Source of the DNA: JBIQJD01 sp044507695
GTDB lineage: Bacteria > Bacteroidota > Ignavibacteria > Ignavibacteriales > Ignavibacteriaceae
NCBI GenBank assembly: GCA_044507695.1
Contig: JBIQJD010000008.1
Span: forward strand, 130,820 to 194,819
Length of the DNA stretch: 64,000 nt
Direction of reading: 5' to 3'
Every line of letters begins with the position of its first letter. The stretch's first letter is position 1. Positions 18,882-29,600 of the stretch are shown one piece after another. Made by a program: the position numbers and the translations under genes. Under the pieces are notes generated by a model that searched no databases, had not been told where the DNA came from, and saw only the letters and a program-made list of their open reading frames with translations.

Positions 18882-19871
18882 TTAAAAAAGAATACTATCA
18901 ATCTTTCTTAGTTCATCATCAGAAAAACTGATATTGTTTAAAGCGCCAACCGCATCTTCAATTTGTTCAACCTTGCTTGCACCAATCAGTGCGGAAGTTA
19001 CAACAGGATCACGCAAAACCCAGGCGATTGACATTTGCGCAAGTGTTTGTCCGCGCTGCTGCGCAATTTCATTAAGCTGCTTCACTTTATTAATTTTTTC
19101 TTCAGTAATTCTTTCACGCGGAAGAAATGTTCCTTCTTTTCCTGCTCTCGAATCAGCGGGAATTCCATTTAAATATTTATTTGTTAAAATTCCCTGCTCA
19201 AGCGGTGAAAAAACTATGCAGCCAATTCCCTCCTCGCGCAGTACATTTGTTAATCCGTTTTCAATCCACCTGTCCATCATACTATATCTTGGCTGATGAA
19301 TTATAAATGGCGTTCCCCAATCCTTTAAAATTTCAGAAGTACGTTTTGTATCTTCAGCTTTGTATTGAGAGATGCCAACGTACAATGCTTTACCGCTTCT
19401 TACAATTTGATCTAATGCTCCTAATGATTCTTCCATCGGTGTTTCCGGATCAGGACGATGATGATAAAAAATATCAACGTAATCTAATCCCATTCTTTTC
19501 AAACTTTGGTCAAGACTTGAAATTAAATATTTTCTTGAACCGAAATTTCCATAAGGACCGGACCACATTTCCCACCCGGCTTTTGTTGAAATAATCAGCT
19601 CATCTCTGTAAGATTTCAAATCATGTTTTAGAATCATACCAAATGTTGTTTCTGCTGATCCGGGAGGGGGGCCGTAATTATTTGCCAGATCAAAATGAGT
19701 GACACCGAGATCAAAAGCCCGGTGAATCATTTTTCTGCTGTTTTCAAGCGTATCTACTCCGCCGAAGTTGTGCCAAAGACCAAGTGAAACCTGCGGCAGT
19801 TTAATTCCGCTTCTTCCGCAGCGTGCGTACTTCATTGTATCATATCTCTGAGGTGAAGGTGTGTAGTGCAT
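18882..19871 (-). CDS. Aldo/keto reductase, YghZ type
   Basis: NADPH-dependent aldo/keto reductase (329 aa) closely resembling E. coli YghZ/Gpr, which reduces L-glyceraldehyde 3-phosphate and methylglyoxal. Shared stretches include S-L-G-L-W-H-N-F-G, F-D-L-A-N-N-Y-G-P-P-P-G-S-A-E with the catalytic Asp and Tyr, the Lys in S-T-K-A-G and the His in F-Y-H-H-R. The ATG at 19871 has a GGGAG ribosome site 4-8 bases upstream. It follows the epimerase-like gene by 14 bp on the same strand. The physiological substrate here is unknown. Confidence 0.9.
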   Translation of the reverse strand: MHYTPSPQRYDTMKYARCGRSGIKLPQVSLGLWHNFGGVDTLENSRKMIHRAFDLGVTHFDLANNYGPPPGSAETTFGMILKHDLKSYRDELIISTKAGWEMWSGPYGNFGSRKYLISSLDQSLKRMGLDYVDIFYHHRPDPETPMEESLGALDQIVRSGKALYVGISQYKAEDTKRTSEILKDWGTPFIIHQPRYSMMDRWIENGLTNVLREEGIGCIVFSPLEQGILTNKYLNGIPADSRAGKEGTFLPRERITEEKINKVKQLNEIAQQRGQTLAQMSIAWVLRDPVVTSALIGASKVEQIEDAVGALNNISFSDDELRKIDSILF

Positions 19872-19885
19872 GTGTCTCCCTTTGG

Positions 19886-20872
19886 TTAAAAGTTGTGTTG
19901 ATATGAATTTATAATATTATCAATTATTTTGTTTGATGTCTCATTGATAATCATTCTGGCAGATTCAGATTCAAACCAGTTTAATGTGCGTTTTATTCCT
20001 TCTTTAAAAGAAATTTCTGCAGAAAACTCCGGAACAAATTTTTTTATCTTGCTGTTATCAAAAATTACGCTGTGCATTTTATCTCCTGTAAGCGTACCGG
20101 AAAGTGAAGCTTCAACTTTCTCAATAAATTCAGTGGGAATGTGTATAACATCGGCAGAAGCTCCTGCAGTTTCAGCAATAATCTCGTAGATTTTATTCCA
20201 TGTTAAAACTTCATCAGAAGTAATATGAAAAATTTCTCCAATTGCTTTTTTGTTACCTATTAATCCAGTTAATCCTTTCGCAAAATCATCTGAATGTGTA
20301 AGAACCCAAAGAGAAGTTCCATCTCCGTGAATGAAGATTTTCCTTCCATTTTTAATCCGGTCAATCAGTGTGTACTCTTTTCCGCCGCCAATTATTGCCG
20401 GGATAATATTTGAATAAGTGTGTGAGGGTCTGATTATAACTGCCGGAAAATTTTCTTCATTAAAAGCGTGCAGCAATTCATTCTCACAATTAATTTTATT
20501 TTGTGAATACTGCCAGAATGGATTTACTGCGGGAGTTTCTTCAGTAATTACAGGATGCACCGGCGGTTTTTGATAAACGGATGCAGAGCTTATAAAAAAA
20601 TACTGTCCGGTTTTACCACGGAATAAATTTATATCTCGTTTTACTTCATCAGGATGAAAAACAATCCAGTTAACAACTGCATCCCATTTATGTTCATTTA
20701 ATTTTAACTGTGTTTCTGTTTGTGTTATATCACCGGCTATTCTTTTGCATCCGGGAATTTCAACGGGAGTTAAGCCGCGGTTAAGAAGGTATAAATCAAT
20801 TCCTCTTTCAACACACAACCTGCTTACAGAAGAACTAATATTTCCGGTTCCGCCTATGAATAAAACTTTCAA
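19886..20872 (-). CDS. NAD-dependent epimerase/dehydratase family protein
   Basis: An extended short-chain dehydrogenase (about 328 aa). The start chosen is the TTG at 20872, which gives M-K-V-L-F-I-G-G-T-G-N-I-S, the normal beginning of the family, and has GGGAGA just upstream. An in-frame TTG at 20893 would add seven residues with no ribosome site. The dinucleotide loop G-G-T-G-N-I-S is an atypical GxxGxxS form. A Ser-Ser-Ala-Ser-Val-Tyr-Gln segment and Y-S-Q-N-K supply a Tyr-x3-Lys pair. This subgroup resembles plant CSP41-type and sugar-nucleotide epimerase-like proteins; the substrate is not evident. Confidence 0.8.
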   Translation of the reverse strand: MKVLFIGGTGNISSSVSRLCVERGIDLYLLNRGLTPVEIPGCKRIAGDITQTETQLKLNEHKWDAVVNWIVFHPDEVKRDINLFRGKTGQYFFISSASVYQKPPVHPVITEETPAVNPFWQYSQNKINCENELLHAFNEENFPAVIIRPSHTYSNIIPAIIGGGKEYTLIDRIKNGRKIFIHGDGTSLWVLTHSDDFAKGLTGLIGNKKAIGEIFHITSDEVLTWNKIYEIIAETAGASADVIHIPTEFIEKVEASLSGTLTGDKMHSVIFDNSKIKKFVPEFSAEISFKEGIKRTLNWFESESARMIINETSNKIIDNIINSYQHNF

Positions 20873-21028
20873 TTTTCTCCCGTGAAAAATCAAATTGTAA
20901 AATATTCATTTCTAATTTAAGAAATTCTTTTCCAGTTAATAATATTCAGATCATCAACCTCATTTTTGAAAATCTGCCTGTTTTAAAATTTTCTGAAGAT
21001 GAATTCAAACTCAATGATGCAAATTAAC

Positions 21029-21058
21029 TTGACTCTGAGTTTTTTTTGTCTAAATTAC
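21029..21058 (+). promoter_or_regulatory. Likely promoter of the DUF4861-TRAP-uxaC genes
   Basis: TTGACT at 21029-21034, and TAAATTAC at 21051-21058 with 19 bp between TTG and TAAATT. This is the same TTG-N19-TA layout as the rRNA promoter in this window, though the -7 element lacks the final TTTG. A LacI-type palindrome lies just downstream, where the transcription start would be. Confidence 0.5.
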
Positions 21059-21068
21059 ATTATCGTTA

Positions 21069-21084
21069 ACTTAAACGATTAAGT
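21069..21084. promoter_or_regulatory. LacI-family type operator
   Basis: The 16-bp sequence ACTTAAACGATTAAGT is palindromic except for one inner pair and is centred on CG, the usual layout of LacI/GalR-family operators. It lies about 11 bp downstream of the putative -7 box, so a bound repressor would block initiation. A LacI-family regulator is encoded at 50999-52036 in the same catabolic region; that it binds here is inference. Confidence 0.6.
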
Positions 21085-21147
21085 AAATACCCGGAAAAAT
21101 TGTGATTCACCGGGCGAAGCTGTGTCCAATCTCTTATATTTACCATT

Positions 21148-22353
21148 ATGAAAAATAAAAACACACTCCTGTTAATACTTTTTTGTATCCTTTATTCAAT
21201 CTCAATTTTTGCTGCTGAGACTGAAATCAAAGTAAAAAACAACAGTGAAATTTTCAGGCATGAAGTTATTGCTGTTGATTTGGATTCAGTTCAAATCAAT
21301 TTAAAGAATGAAAAATTTGTGGTTAAAGATGGCAGTGAAATTATTCCGGCCGAAATAAACGGGAACCAGCTTCTAATCTATATACAACTTAATGCCGGTG
21401 AAGAGAAAAATCTTTTAATTCAAACAAATGATGCTGCAAAGAAGCAAGTTAAATACACAAAGGCATATCTTGGACAAAAAACAGAGTATGTAAAACAGGA
21501 CGGATATTACACCGGTGGAAGATTCGCGGAAGTAGATTCGGCAGTTGTGCCAAAAGATCATTTTGCACATGATGCTGTGTACCAGTTTGAAGGACCCGGC
21601 TGGGAATCCGAGCTTGTTGGCTACCGATTATATCTTGATGACAGAAACAGAACAGACATTTTTGGCAAAAAGAAAAATGATTTGGTACTTGATCAGATTG
21701 GTAAGAATGATCTTGTTTCCGATGGAAAAGAGTCTTATCAAAGTTTAATGGATTGGGGAATGGATATCTTCAAGGTTGGTAATTCACTTGGAATTGGAGC
21801 AGCAGCTTCTTACTTGAATGACAGCGTTTATACAATCTCAGAGTATGAAGAAGTTACTGTAAAAATTTTAAGTGGAAATTTACAATCGGGTGTTATCACA
21901 AATCATTTAAACTGGAAATTAGCAGATAACACATATAACCCGGAAATATTTTATTCAATTAAAGCAGGAAGCAGATTAACTGCCGTAACAGTTAAACTTG
22001 ATAAAGCAATTGAAAATATCTGCACAGGTCTTGCTAAACATAAAGGAACAGAGTTTCTAAAATCACAAAACCAGAGCGGCTGGAATTATATTGCAGTGTG
22101 GGGAAAACAGACACTTGTAATTGATAATCTTGGCATTGCTCTTTTTTATAAACAGGAAGATTTAATAAGCCTTGATGAAGATAACCTCAGCCATCTTGTA
22201 ATTTTGAAACCTGAAAATAATTCCTCCTCTTATTATTTTGCTGCGGCATGGGAACAGGAACCAGGCGGGCTGAAAAATAAAAATGAATTCATTAAGTATC
22301 TTAATGAAGAACTAATTAAATTAAACCATCCAATCGAAATAAGTAGCAGGTAA
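21148..22353 (+). CDS. DUF4861 family secreted protein
   Basis: A 401-aa protein with an N-terminal signal peptide (hydrophobic stretch 5-21, cut probably after A-A-E). I recognise it as DUF4861, a family often found beside pectin and uronate genes; its function is not known to me. Features include Y-T-G-G-R-F-A-E-V, F-E-G-P-G-W-E-S-E-L-V-G-Y-R-L-Y and D-R-N-R-T-D-I-F-G-K, followed by a beta-rich C-terminal half. It is the first gene of an apparent operon with a TRAP transporter and uronate isomerase, downstream of a LacI-type operator. A role in trimming or binding oligogalacturonides in the periplasm is a guess. Confidence 0.75.
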   Translation: MKNKNTLLLILFCILYSISIFAAETEIKVKNNSEIFRHEVIAVDLDSVQINLKNEKFVVKDGSEIIPAEINGNQLLIYIQLNAGEEKNLLIQTNDAAKKQVKYTKAYLGQKTEYVKQDGYYTGGRFAEVDSAVVPKDHFAHDAVYQFEGPGWESELVGYRLYLDDRNRTDIFGKKKNDLVLDQIGKNDLVSDGKESYQSLMDWGMDIFKVGNSLGIGAAASYLNDSVYTISEYEEVTVKILSGNLQSGVITNHLNWKLADNTYNPEIFYSIKAGSRLTAVTVKLDKAIENICTGLAKHKGTEFLKSQNQSGWNYIAVWGKQTLVIDNLGIALFYKQEDLISLDEDNLSHLVILKPENNSSSYYFAAAWEQEPGGLKNKNEFIKYLNEELIKLNHPIEISSR

Positions 22354-22362
22354 AATATTTTA

Positions 22363-23346
22363 ATGAAATCCGCTGCATTTATTTTACTGATAAGCATTGC
22401 ATTTCTTACAGGCTGCAGCCGGCAGGCAGAAGTTAGAAAAATAAAAATTGCACATGGACTTGATCAAACCCACCCGGTTCATCTGGCAATGGTTTATATG
22501 AGTGAGAGGGTGGCAGAAAAATCAAACGGAAAAATTCAGATGACCGTTTACCCGAGCCAGCAGCTTGGAACAGAGCGTGAATGTCTTGAACTTCTTCAAA
22601 TTGGAAGTCTGGGAATGACGAAAGTTTCTTCATCTGTATTAGAAGGATTCGCTCCACTTTATAAGGTGTTCAGCCTGCCGTTTATTTTTGAAAGTGAAGA
22701 ACATAAGTTTAAGGTTTTTGAAAGTGAACTCGGCAAAGAACTTCTTGCAAGCCCTCAAAAATATCTTTTGAAAGGATTATGTTTTTACGATGCAGGCAGC
22801 AGAAGTTTTTATACAAAAAATAAACCGGTTATGAGTCCTGATGATCTTACAGGATTGAAAATAAGAGTTCAGGAAAGTGCTACATCTGTAAAAATGGTAA
22901 ATGCGCTTGGCGGCTCTGCAACTCCAATTGCGTGGGGTGAATTGTATACTGCGCTTCAGCAAGGTGTAGTGGATGGAGCTGAAAATAATCCGCCGAGTTT
23001 TTTTACTTCCCGCCATTATGAAGTATGTAAATTTTTTTCTCTCGATGAACATACATCCGTTCCCGATGTTTTGCTTATAAGTTCTGTGTTGTGGAATTCA
23101 TTAACTGATGAAGAAAAGAGATGGATTCAGGAAGCTGCAGATGAATCATACAAGTATCAAAAGAAATTATGGAAGGAAGCAACAGAAGAAGCATTGAAAA
23201 AAGTTCAGAAAGCCGGTGTTGAAATTTTTTATCCTGATAAATCAACTTTTCAGAAAAAAGTAGTTCCGCTTATTGATGAATTTAAGAGTGAACCGGAAGT
23301 ATATGAGTTGGTTCAGAAAATAAAAAATTTAAATAAAGCCGGATGA
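22363..23346 (+). CDS. dctP: TRAP transporter substrate-binding protein (DctP family), lipoprotein
   Basis: Solute receptor of a tripartite ATP-independent periplasmic transporter (327 aa). A lipobox L-T-G-C gives an acylated Cys18, so the receptor is membrane-tethered rather than free. The conserved arginine that clamps a substrate carboxylate is at Arg168 in L-K-I-R-V-Q-E-S. The motif G-V-V-D-G-A-E-N-N-P follows. The neighbouring uronate isomerase suggests a hexuronate such as galacturonate or glucuronate as cargo. The stop overlaps the small permease gene by 4 bp. Confidence 0.93.
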   Translation: MKSAAFILLISIAFLTGCSRQAEVRKIKIAHGLDQTHPVHLAMVYMSERVAEKSNGKIQMTVYPSQQLGTERECLELLQIGSLGMTKVSSSVLEGFAPLYKVFSLPFIFESEEHKFKVFESELGKELLASPQKYLLKGLCFYDAGSRSFYTKNKPVMSPDDLTGLKIRVQESATSVKMVNALGGSATPIAWGELYTALQQGVVDGAENNPPSFFTSRHYEVCKFFSLDEHTSVPDVLLISSVLWNSLTDEEKRWIQEAADESYKYQKKLWKEATEEALKKVQKAGVEIFYPDKSTFQKKVVPLIDEFKSEPEVYELVQKIKNLNKAG

Positions 23347-23846
23347 TAAAAATCAAAATTACGATAGATAAAGTAATCAGGTTTCTGCTTGTAATTTTAT
23401 TAGGCGGAATGACGATTAATGTATTGTGGCAGGTCTTTACAAGATTTGTCCTGCAAAATCCAAGTTCATATACTGAGGAACTTGCGCGTTATACATTAAT
23501 CTGGACCGGAATTCTTGGTGCTGCTTATGTTGCTGGACAGAAGATGCACCTTGCTATTGATCTTCTTCCAACAAAATTAACAGGCAAAAGAAAAATTTAT
23601 CTTGAACTGATCATTCAAACAGCAATTATAATCTTTACAATTTTCGTAATGATTGTTGGCGGGCTGAGACTTGTAAATATTACTTTCACGCTGCACCAGA
23701 TTTCCGCAGCGCTGCAAATTCCGCTTGGTTACGTTTATCTTGTTATTCCAATAAGCGGGTTTATTATCCTCTTCTATTCTTTATTCTTCATGTATGAGCA
23801 AATCAATTTATTAAAAACTCAAAATTCTCTAAAAGTTAAAGATTAA
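23343..23846 (+). CDS. dctQ: TRAP transporter small permease (DctQ family)
   Basis: Four-helix membrane subunit (167 aa) of the TRAP transporter. It carries the family pattern T-E-E-L-A-R-Y-T-L-I-W after the first helix pair. It overlaps dctP by 4 bp and precedes dctM by 2 bp. It forms a complex with the large subunit and assists receptor docking in characterised systems. Confidence 0.93.
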   Translation: MIKIKITIDKVIRFLLVILLGGMTINVLWQVFTRFVLQNPSSYTEELARYTLIWTGILGAAYVAGQKMHLAIDLLPTKLTGKRKIYLELIIQTAIIIFTIFVMIVGGLRLVNITFTLHQISAALQIPLGYVYLVIPISGFIILFYSLFFMYEQINLLKTQNSLKVKD

Positions 23847-23848
23847 TA

Positions 23849-25147
23849 ATGGAAGTAACCGAAATTCTGATTCTTGTAATTACATTCTTTGCACTTCTTG
23901 CAATGGGTGTGCCTATTTCATTCAGCATCGGGCTTTCAACTTTGGCAACAATGCTTTGCACAATTGATGCACTTCCTTCATATACTACTGTTGCGCAAAG
24001 AATGGCTACAGGAATTGACAGCTTTGCACTACTTGCAATTCCATTTTTTATTCTTGCCGGCCAGTTAATGAACTCCGGCGGAATAGCAAGGCGGTTAATT
24101 GATTTTGCAAAAGTTCTTGTAGGCAAACTTCCCGGCGGTTTGGCATTTGTTAATGTAATGGCAGCAATGCTGTTTGGTGCTATTTCAGGTTCTGCCGCGG
24201 CAGCTGCTTCAGCTATCGGCGGATTTATGACTCCCGTTATGAAAAAGGAAGGATATGATCCGGGATTTTCTGCAGCGGTTAATGTTACTTCTGCAACAAC
24301 AGGATTGATAATTCCGCCAAGCAACATATTAATTGTGTATTCACTTGCGAGCGGCGGAGTTTCTATTGCAGCATTGTTTCTTGCAGGATATATTCCCGGA
24401 ATGTTATTCGGCTTATCCATAATGGCAGTAGCATATATTTATGCATTAAAGAAAGGTTACAAATCGTCAGAAACAGTTTCTTTTAAAGATGGAACAAAAA
24501 AGTTTTTGCATGCACTGCCAAGCCTTCTATTAATTATAATTGTAATTGGGGGAATAATTGCCGGATACTTTACTGCAACAGAAGCTTCTGCAATAGCTGT
24601 ACTGTATGCGTTCATTTTATCTGTTTTTATTTACCGTGAGATTAAACTTTCCGATCTTCCAAAGATACTGGCTGACAGTGCTTCTACAACTGCTGTAGTA
24701 ATGCTGCTGGTTGGAACATCGATGGCGATGTCCTGGGTTATGGCGTATGAAAATATTCCCCAGAATGTAGCAAACGCGCTGGTTGCCCTATCAGAAAATA
24801 AAATTGTAATTCTGCTTATCATTAATTTTATACTGCTTATAGTTGGAACATTTATGGATATGACTCCGGCAGTATTAATTTTTACACCAATCTTCCTTCC
24901 CGTTGCTCTGCATCTGGGAATTGATCCTATTCATTTTGGAATAATAATAGTAATGAATCTCTGCATCGGCTTGTGCACACCGCCTGTTGGCAGTGTATTG
25001 TTTATCGGTTGTTCGGTTGCCGGTTTATCAATTACAAAAGTTATAAAGCCGTTAATTCCAATGTTTATTGCAATGACTATAACGTTGCTAATCGTAACAT
25101 ATATTCCTGAATTGAGTTTGTGGGTTCCGCGCTTTTTTGGATTTTAA
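23849..25147 (+). CDS. dctM: TRAP transporter large permease (DctM family)
   Basis: Sodium-coupled transport subunit (432 aa, about 12 helices). Typical stretches are A-I-P-F-F-I-L-A-G-Q-L-M-N-S-G-G-I-A, G-A-I-S-G-S-A-A-A-A-A-S-A-I-G and I-G-L-C-T-P-P-V-G-S-V-L-F. Uptake uses an ion gradient rather than ATP. Gene order dctP-Q-M is canonical, and uxaC follows after 45 bp. Confidence 0.95.
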   Translation: MEVTEILILVITFFALLAMGVPISFSIGLSTLATMLCTIDALPSYTTVAQRMATGIDSFALLAIPFFILAGQLMNSGGIARRLIDFAKVLVGKLPGGLAFVNVMAAMLFGAISGSAAAAASAIGGFMTPVMKKEGYDPGFSAAVNVTSATTGLIIPPSNILIVYSLASGGVSIAALFLAGYIPGMLFGLSIMAVAYIYALKKGYKSSETVSFKDGTKKFLHALPSLLLIIIVIGGIIAGYFTATEASAIAVLYAFILSVFIYREIKLSDLPKILADSASTTAVVMLLVGTSMAMSWVMAYENIPQNVANALVALSENKIVILLIINFILLIVGTFMDMTPAVLIFTPIFLPVALHLGIDPIHFGIIIVMNLCIGLCTPPVGSVLFIGCSVAGLSITKVIKPLIPMFIAMTITLLIVTYIPELSLWVPRFFGF

Positions 25148-25192
25148 TTTCAAATTTGATTAACAATCTTTCTCCGGAAAAACTTTACGTAA

Positions 25193-26611
25193 ATGAGTAA
25201 CAAAAATTCTTCTGTATTTATTGATGAGGATTTTCTTCTCAGTACTGAAACAGCAAAAAGATTATATCATGAATACGCTGAAGATCTTCCTATAATTGAT
25301 TACCACTGCCATTTGCCGGTTAGAGAAATTGCCGATGATAAAAACTTCAGCAGTATTACCGAAATTTGGCTGAATGGTGATCATTATAAATGGCGTGCAA
25401 TGCGCACAAATGGTGTGGATGAAAAATTCATTACAGGTTCAGCATCTGATTATGAAAAATTTTTAGCATGGGCAAAAACTGTTCCTGATACAATCAGAAA
25501 TCCGCTTTATCACTGGACACACATGGAATTGAAAAATCCGTTTGGAGTAAGGGATAAACTTTTGAATGAGAACACTGCAAAAGAAATCTGGGAACAATGC
25601 AATTCACTTCTTCAGATGAAAGAATTTTCAACCAGGGGATTGTTAAATCATTTTAAAGTTGAAGTTGTTTGCACAACTGATGATCCGGTTGATGATCTAT
25701 CCTATCATAAAAAAATTAAGGAAGATAACTTTAACGTAAAGATACTGCCGGCTTTCAGGCCTGATAAGGGAATGATGGTTGAAAATAAATCAGTATTTAA
25801 AAGCTGGTTTGAAAAACTTCAGCAGCTTGTTAAATATGAAATAAAAAGTTTTGAAACATACATTGAAGCAATAAACCAGAGACATGATTATTTTCATCAG
25901 AATGGATGCAGATTATCAGATCACGGAATTGAAAATGCTTATGCTGAAGATTATACTGAGGAAGATATTGAAAAAATATTTCAAAAAATTCTTCGTGATG
26001 ATGAACTTTCCGGTACTGAAATTCTGAAATTCAAATCTGCAATGATGTATGAGTTCGGATTGATGAATCACAGCAAAGGCTGGGTTCAGCAGCTTCATCT
26101 TGGTGCTTTAAGAAATAACAATACACGCATGTATAATAGGCTTGGACCTGATACTGGTTTTGATTCAATTGGTGATTTTGCATTGGCAGTTCCGCTTGCA
26201 AAATATCTTAACAAACTTGATACAAACGACAAACTTGCTAAAACAATTCTTTATAATCTTAATCCTGCCGATAATGAATTGATGGCAACGATGATTGGTA
26301 ATTTTCAGGACGGCAGTGTCCCAGGAAAACTTCAATTTGGCAGTGCGTGGTGGTTTCTTGATCAGAAAGATGGAATGGAAAAACAGATAAATGCTTTATC
26401 AAACATGGGGCTTTTAAGCCGGTTTATAGGTATGCTTACAGATTCACGCAGTTTTCTTTCTTATCCGCGGCATGAATATTTCCGAAGGATTTTATGCGCG
26501 ATGTTAGGCAGTGATGTTGAGAATGGATTAATTCCTGATTCAGACGAACTGCTTGCGCCGCTTGTTAAAAATGTTTGTTACTTCAATGCTAAAAACTATT
26601 TCAATTTTTAA
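25193..26611 (+). CDS. uxaC: Glucuronate/galacturonate isomerase
   Basis: Uronate isomerase (472 aa), which interconverts D-galacturonate and D-tagaturonate, or D-glucuronate and D-fructuronate. It is an amidohydrolase-fold enzyme with the N-terminal metal motif D-Y-H-C-H-L and the family stretch H-L-G-A-L-R-N-N-N-T-R-M followed by G-P-D-T-G-F-D-S-I-G-D. It is the first intracellular step after TRAP uptake. The product tagaturonate would be handled by UxaE, encoded at 52115. Confidence 0.97.
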   Translation: MSNKNSSVFIDEDFLLSTETAKRLYHEYAEDLPIIDYHCHLPVREIADDKNFSSITEIWLNGDHYKWRAMRTNGVDEKFITGSASDYEKFLAWAKTVPDTIRNPLYHWTHMELKNPFGVRDKLLNENTAKEIWEQCNSLLQMKEFSTRGLLNHFKVEVVCTTDDPVDDLSYHKKIKEDNFNVKILPAFRPDKGMMVENKSVFKSWFEKLQQLVKYEIKSFETYIEAINQRHDYFHQNGCRLSDHGIENAYAEDYTEEDIEKIFQKILRDDELSGTEILKFKSAMMYEFGLMNHSKGWVQQLHLGALRNNNTRMYNRLGPDTGFDSIGDFALAVPLAKYLNKLDTNDKLAKTILYNLNPADNELMATMIGNFQDGSVPGKLQFGSAWWFLDQKDGMEKQINALSNMGLLSRFIGMLTDSRSFLSYPRHEYFRRILCAMLGSDVENGLIPDSDELLAPLVKNVCYFNAKNYFNF

Positions 26612-26694
26612 TTAAACAATCCTGAAAAATCCCATCTAGTAATTTTTAAAGAATTTCCGGTCTTCACTTTTCTGCTTTTTAAAAGGAGCTGAAT

Positions 26695-29600
26695 ATGAAA
26701 ATTTATAGTGTTAGAACGGTTCTACTTTCATTCCTTATTTTACTTCCCAATTCTGTTTTTGCACAGGGAACTTTGCATGGAATAGTTTCTGATTCAATTA
26801 GTTCAGAAGCATTAGTTGGCGCAAATGTTTTTCTTACCGGAACTTCATTAGGCAGTGCAACAAATATTGAAGGACGTTATTCGATCAGCAGAATTCCTGA
26901 AGGTGATTATACTGTTAAGGTATCATATATCGGATACAAACCAAAAGAAGAAAAAGTTACAATAATAAACGGCAGAACTACTGAACTTAATATTCAGCTT
27001 TCGCTTGATGTAATTGAAGGGGAAGAAGTTTTAATTACCGGGCAGGCAATGGGGCAGGTTGCAGCAATAAATCAGCAGAGAACATCAAACACAATTATTA
27101 ATGTTGTATCTGAAGAGAAAATTAAAGAATTGCCCGATGCAAATGCCGCCGAATCAATCGGCAGACTCCCCGGTGTTTCAATTCTTCGTTCAGGCGGTGA
27201 AGCTAATAAAGTTATACTGCGCGGGCTGAGTGATAAATTTACATACGTTACAATTGATGGAATAAAAATTCCTTCTACAGATGCATCGGCAAGAGGTCTG
27301 GATTTAAGCACAATTTCACAAAGTTCACTTGCGGGAATTGAATTATTTAAAGCTTTAACTCCTGATAAGGATGCGGATGCAATTGCCGGCAGTATTAATC
27401 TTATAACAAAAAAAGCTCCTGCTGAAAGAGAAATCCGTGCTGAAATGAAAGGCGGATATAACAGGCTGATGAATTCTGTTAAACAATATGATTTTAGTTT
27501 CCGTTACGCTGAAAGATACCTGGATGATTTATTAGGTATGCAGCTTTCGGGAAATATTGAAAGCAGAATAAGAAGCAATGAAAGAATAAATCTTAATTAT
27601 GATCAGAGTCTTAATAATCAAACAGATTATGAAATTTCTGATTTCATTCTTGAGTTTAATGATGAGATAAGAGAACGAAATGGAATAAGTGTAATTCTCG
27701 ATATGAATACTCCGGATGACGGCACACTTAAACTGAGCGGTATATACAGCGGTACAAAAAGAGATTATCTTTATTCATCAAGAGATTATCCTTCAGGCGG
27801 AGGAATCATCGGAAATGCAAGCGGAGTTACCTATTCTTTCAGAGATCGTGAACAGGAAATAGAAACCTTCAACAGTTCACTTACAGGAAATAATAATCTT
27901 TTCACTCTCAAACTAGATTGGGGTGCTTCTTTTGCTCAATCTGTTTCTGATTTTCCTTACGATTATACTATAAATTTCTTTGAGCCTTCCGATGTTAATT
28001 CAGGAATGAAAAACACCCCGCACATAAAAACCAATCCTGAAGTTTTAATTCCGTATGCGCACAACAATTTTCTTGCAGCAACAATCTATAATGCATTTTA
28101 CAATACACAGAAAAATTATGATAAAGAGCAGACTGCATTTTTGAATATCTCAAGAGAATATGTTTTAGGTGATTTACTTTCCGGTGAAATTAAAGGCGGT
28201 GGAAAGTATAAAGTGAAAAGAAGATCAAATGATAACACAACTACATTTGCTCCTTATTATCTCGGCAACTGGTATGCTTATGAAAAACTTCCTGATGGAA
28301 CAATCCGTGAAAAGAATTTTGCCGGCAGTTACTTTGAGGAATTTTATCAACGGTACAAAGAATCTCCAACAAATAATAAAGCATCCTTCAGTGAGTTTCT
28401 TGATGCAGTGCCTGGTTCACGTGAGTTGTATGATCTTTACAATTTATATCCGCTAATCAATCGTGATAAACTGCGCCAGTGGTATGAATTAAATAAATAC
28501 GGAACTGATCAAAACGGCAACCAGGTTGAATATAATTTTGATTCAACTGCGCGGAGAAATTATTATGATATTACAGAACGAGTTTCATCAGCATATATAA
28601 TGAACACTCTGAACTTCGGGCAGAAACTTACATTCATTGCGGGATTAAGAATTGAATATGAAGACAATCTTTACAACGCAACGTATTCTCCCGGGCAGTT
28701 CGGCGGATTTCCTGTCTTGAGCGGCGGATTGATCCGTGATACTTCTTCAAACTATACAGAAAATATTGTGCTGCCCAATTTTCATCTTAACATAAAACCA
28801 ACAGAATTTATAAACATCAGGCTGGCTGCATACAGAGCTTTGGCAAGACCCGATTTTAACTTCAGGCTTAATTCTGCTTATGCATGGAGAGGAACAGATG
28901 TAAGTTCACGCAAAGAACTTTACATGGGAAATCCAAAACTAAAAACGGCTAAATCCTGGAACTTTGAGATAAACACTTCCTTCTTCGGAAATGAAATCGG
29001 ATTGATTTCACTTTCAGCTTATTATAGATCAATCACAGATATGTTTCATATGTTGAACGGAATTAATACCCAGGGTGATGTTCTGTTAAAACATTTTGGA
29101 TTAACTGCACCAAGTATTCATGAAGGAACATATCAATTAACCATTCCCTACAACTCTCCACATCCTACAAAAGTATGGGGATTTGAATTTGAACATCAGA
29201 TGAATTTCCATTTTTTGCCCGGCCTGCTAAAAAATATAGTGCTTAGTTATAATGCTTCAATAGTAAGATCGGAAACATTTCTCTACTCAACAACAATAGA
29301 TACTATCATTTATTACCTTGATGATTTTCCCGGCATTCCGTTTTACCGTTATCAGGATCGTGTAATAGAAGTAAAACAGCAGCTTGAAGAACAGCCAAAG
29401 TTTTACGGGAACATTTCTCTTGGTTATGATATCGGGGGATTTTCGGGGCGTATATCTTTATTCTATCAATCAGAATATAATTTATCTTTTACCGCTTCAG
29501 GCAGGGGAGATCAGATTGTGAACCCATTTACACGGCTTGATCTTGCACTGAAATATCAGTTTACAGAATATTTGGCTGCTACATTGAGCATCAGTAATCT

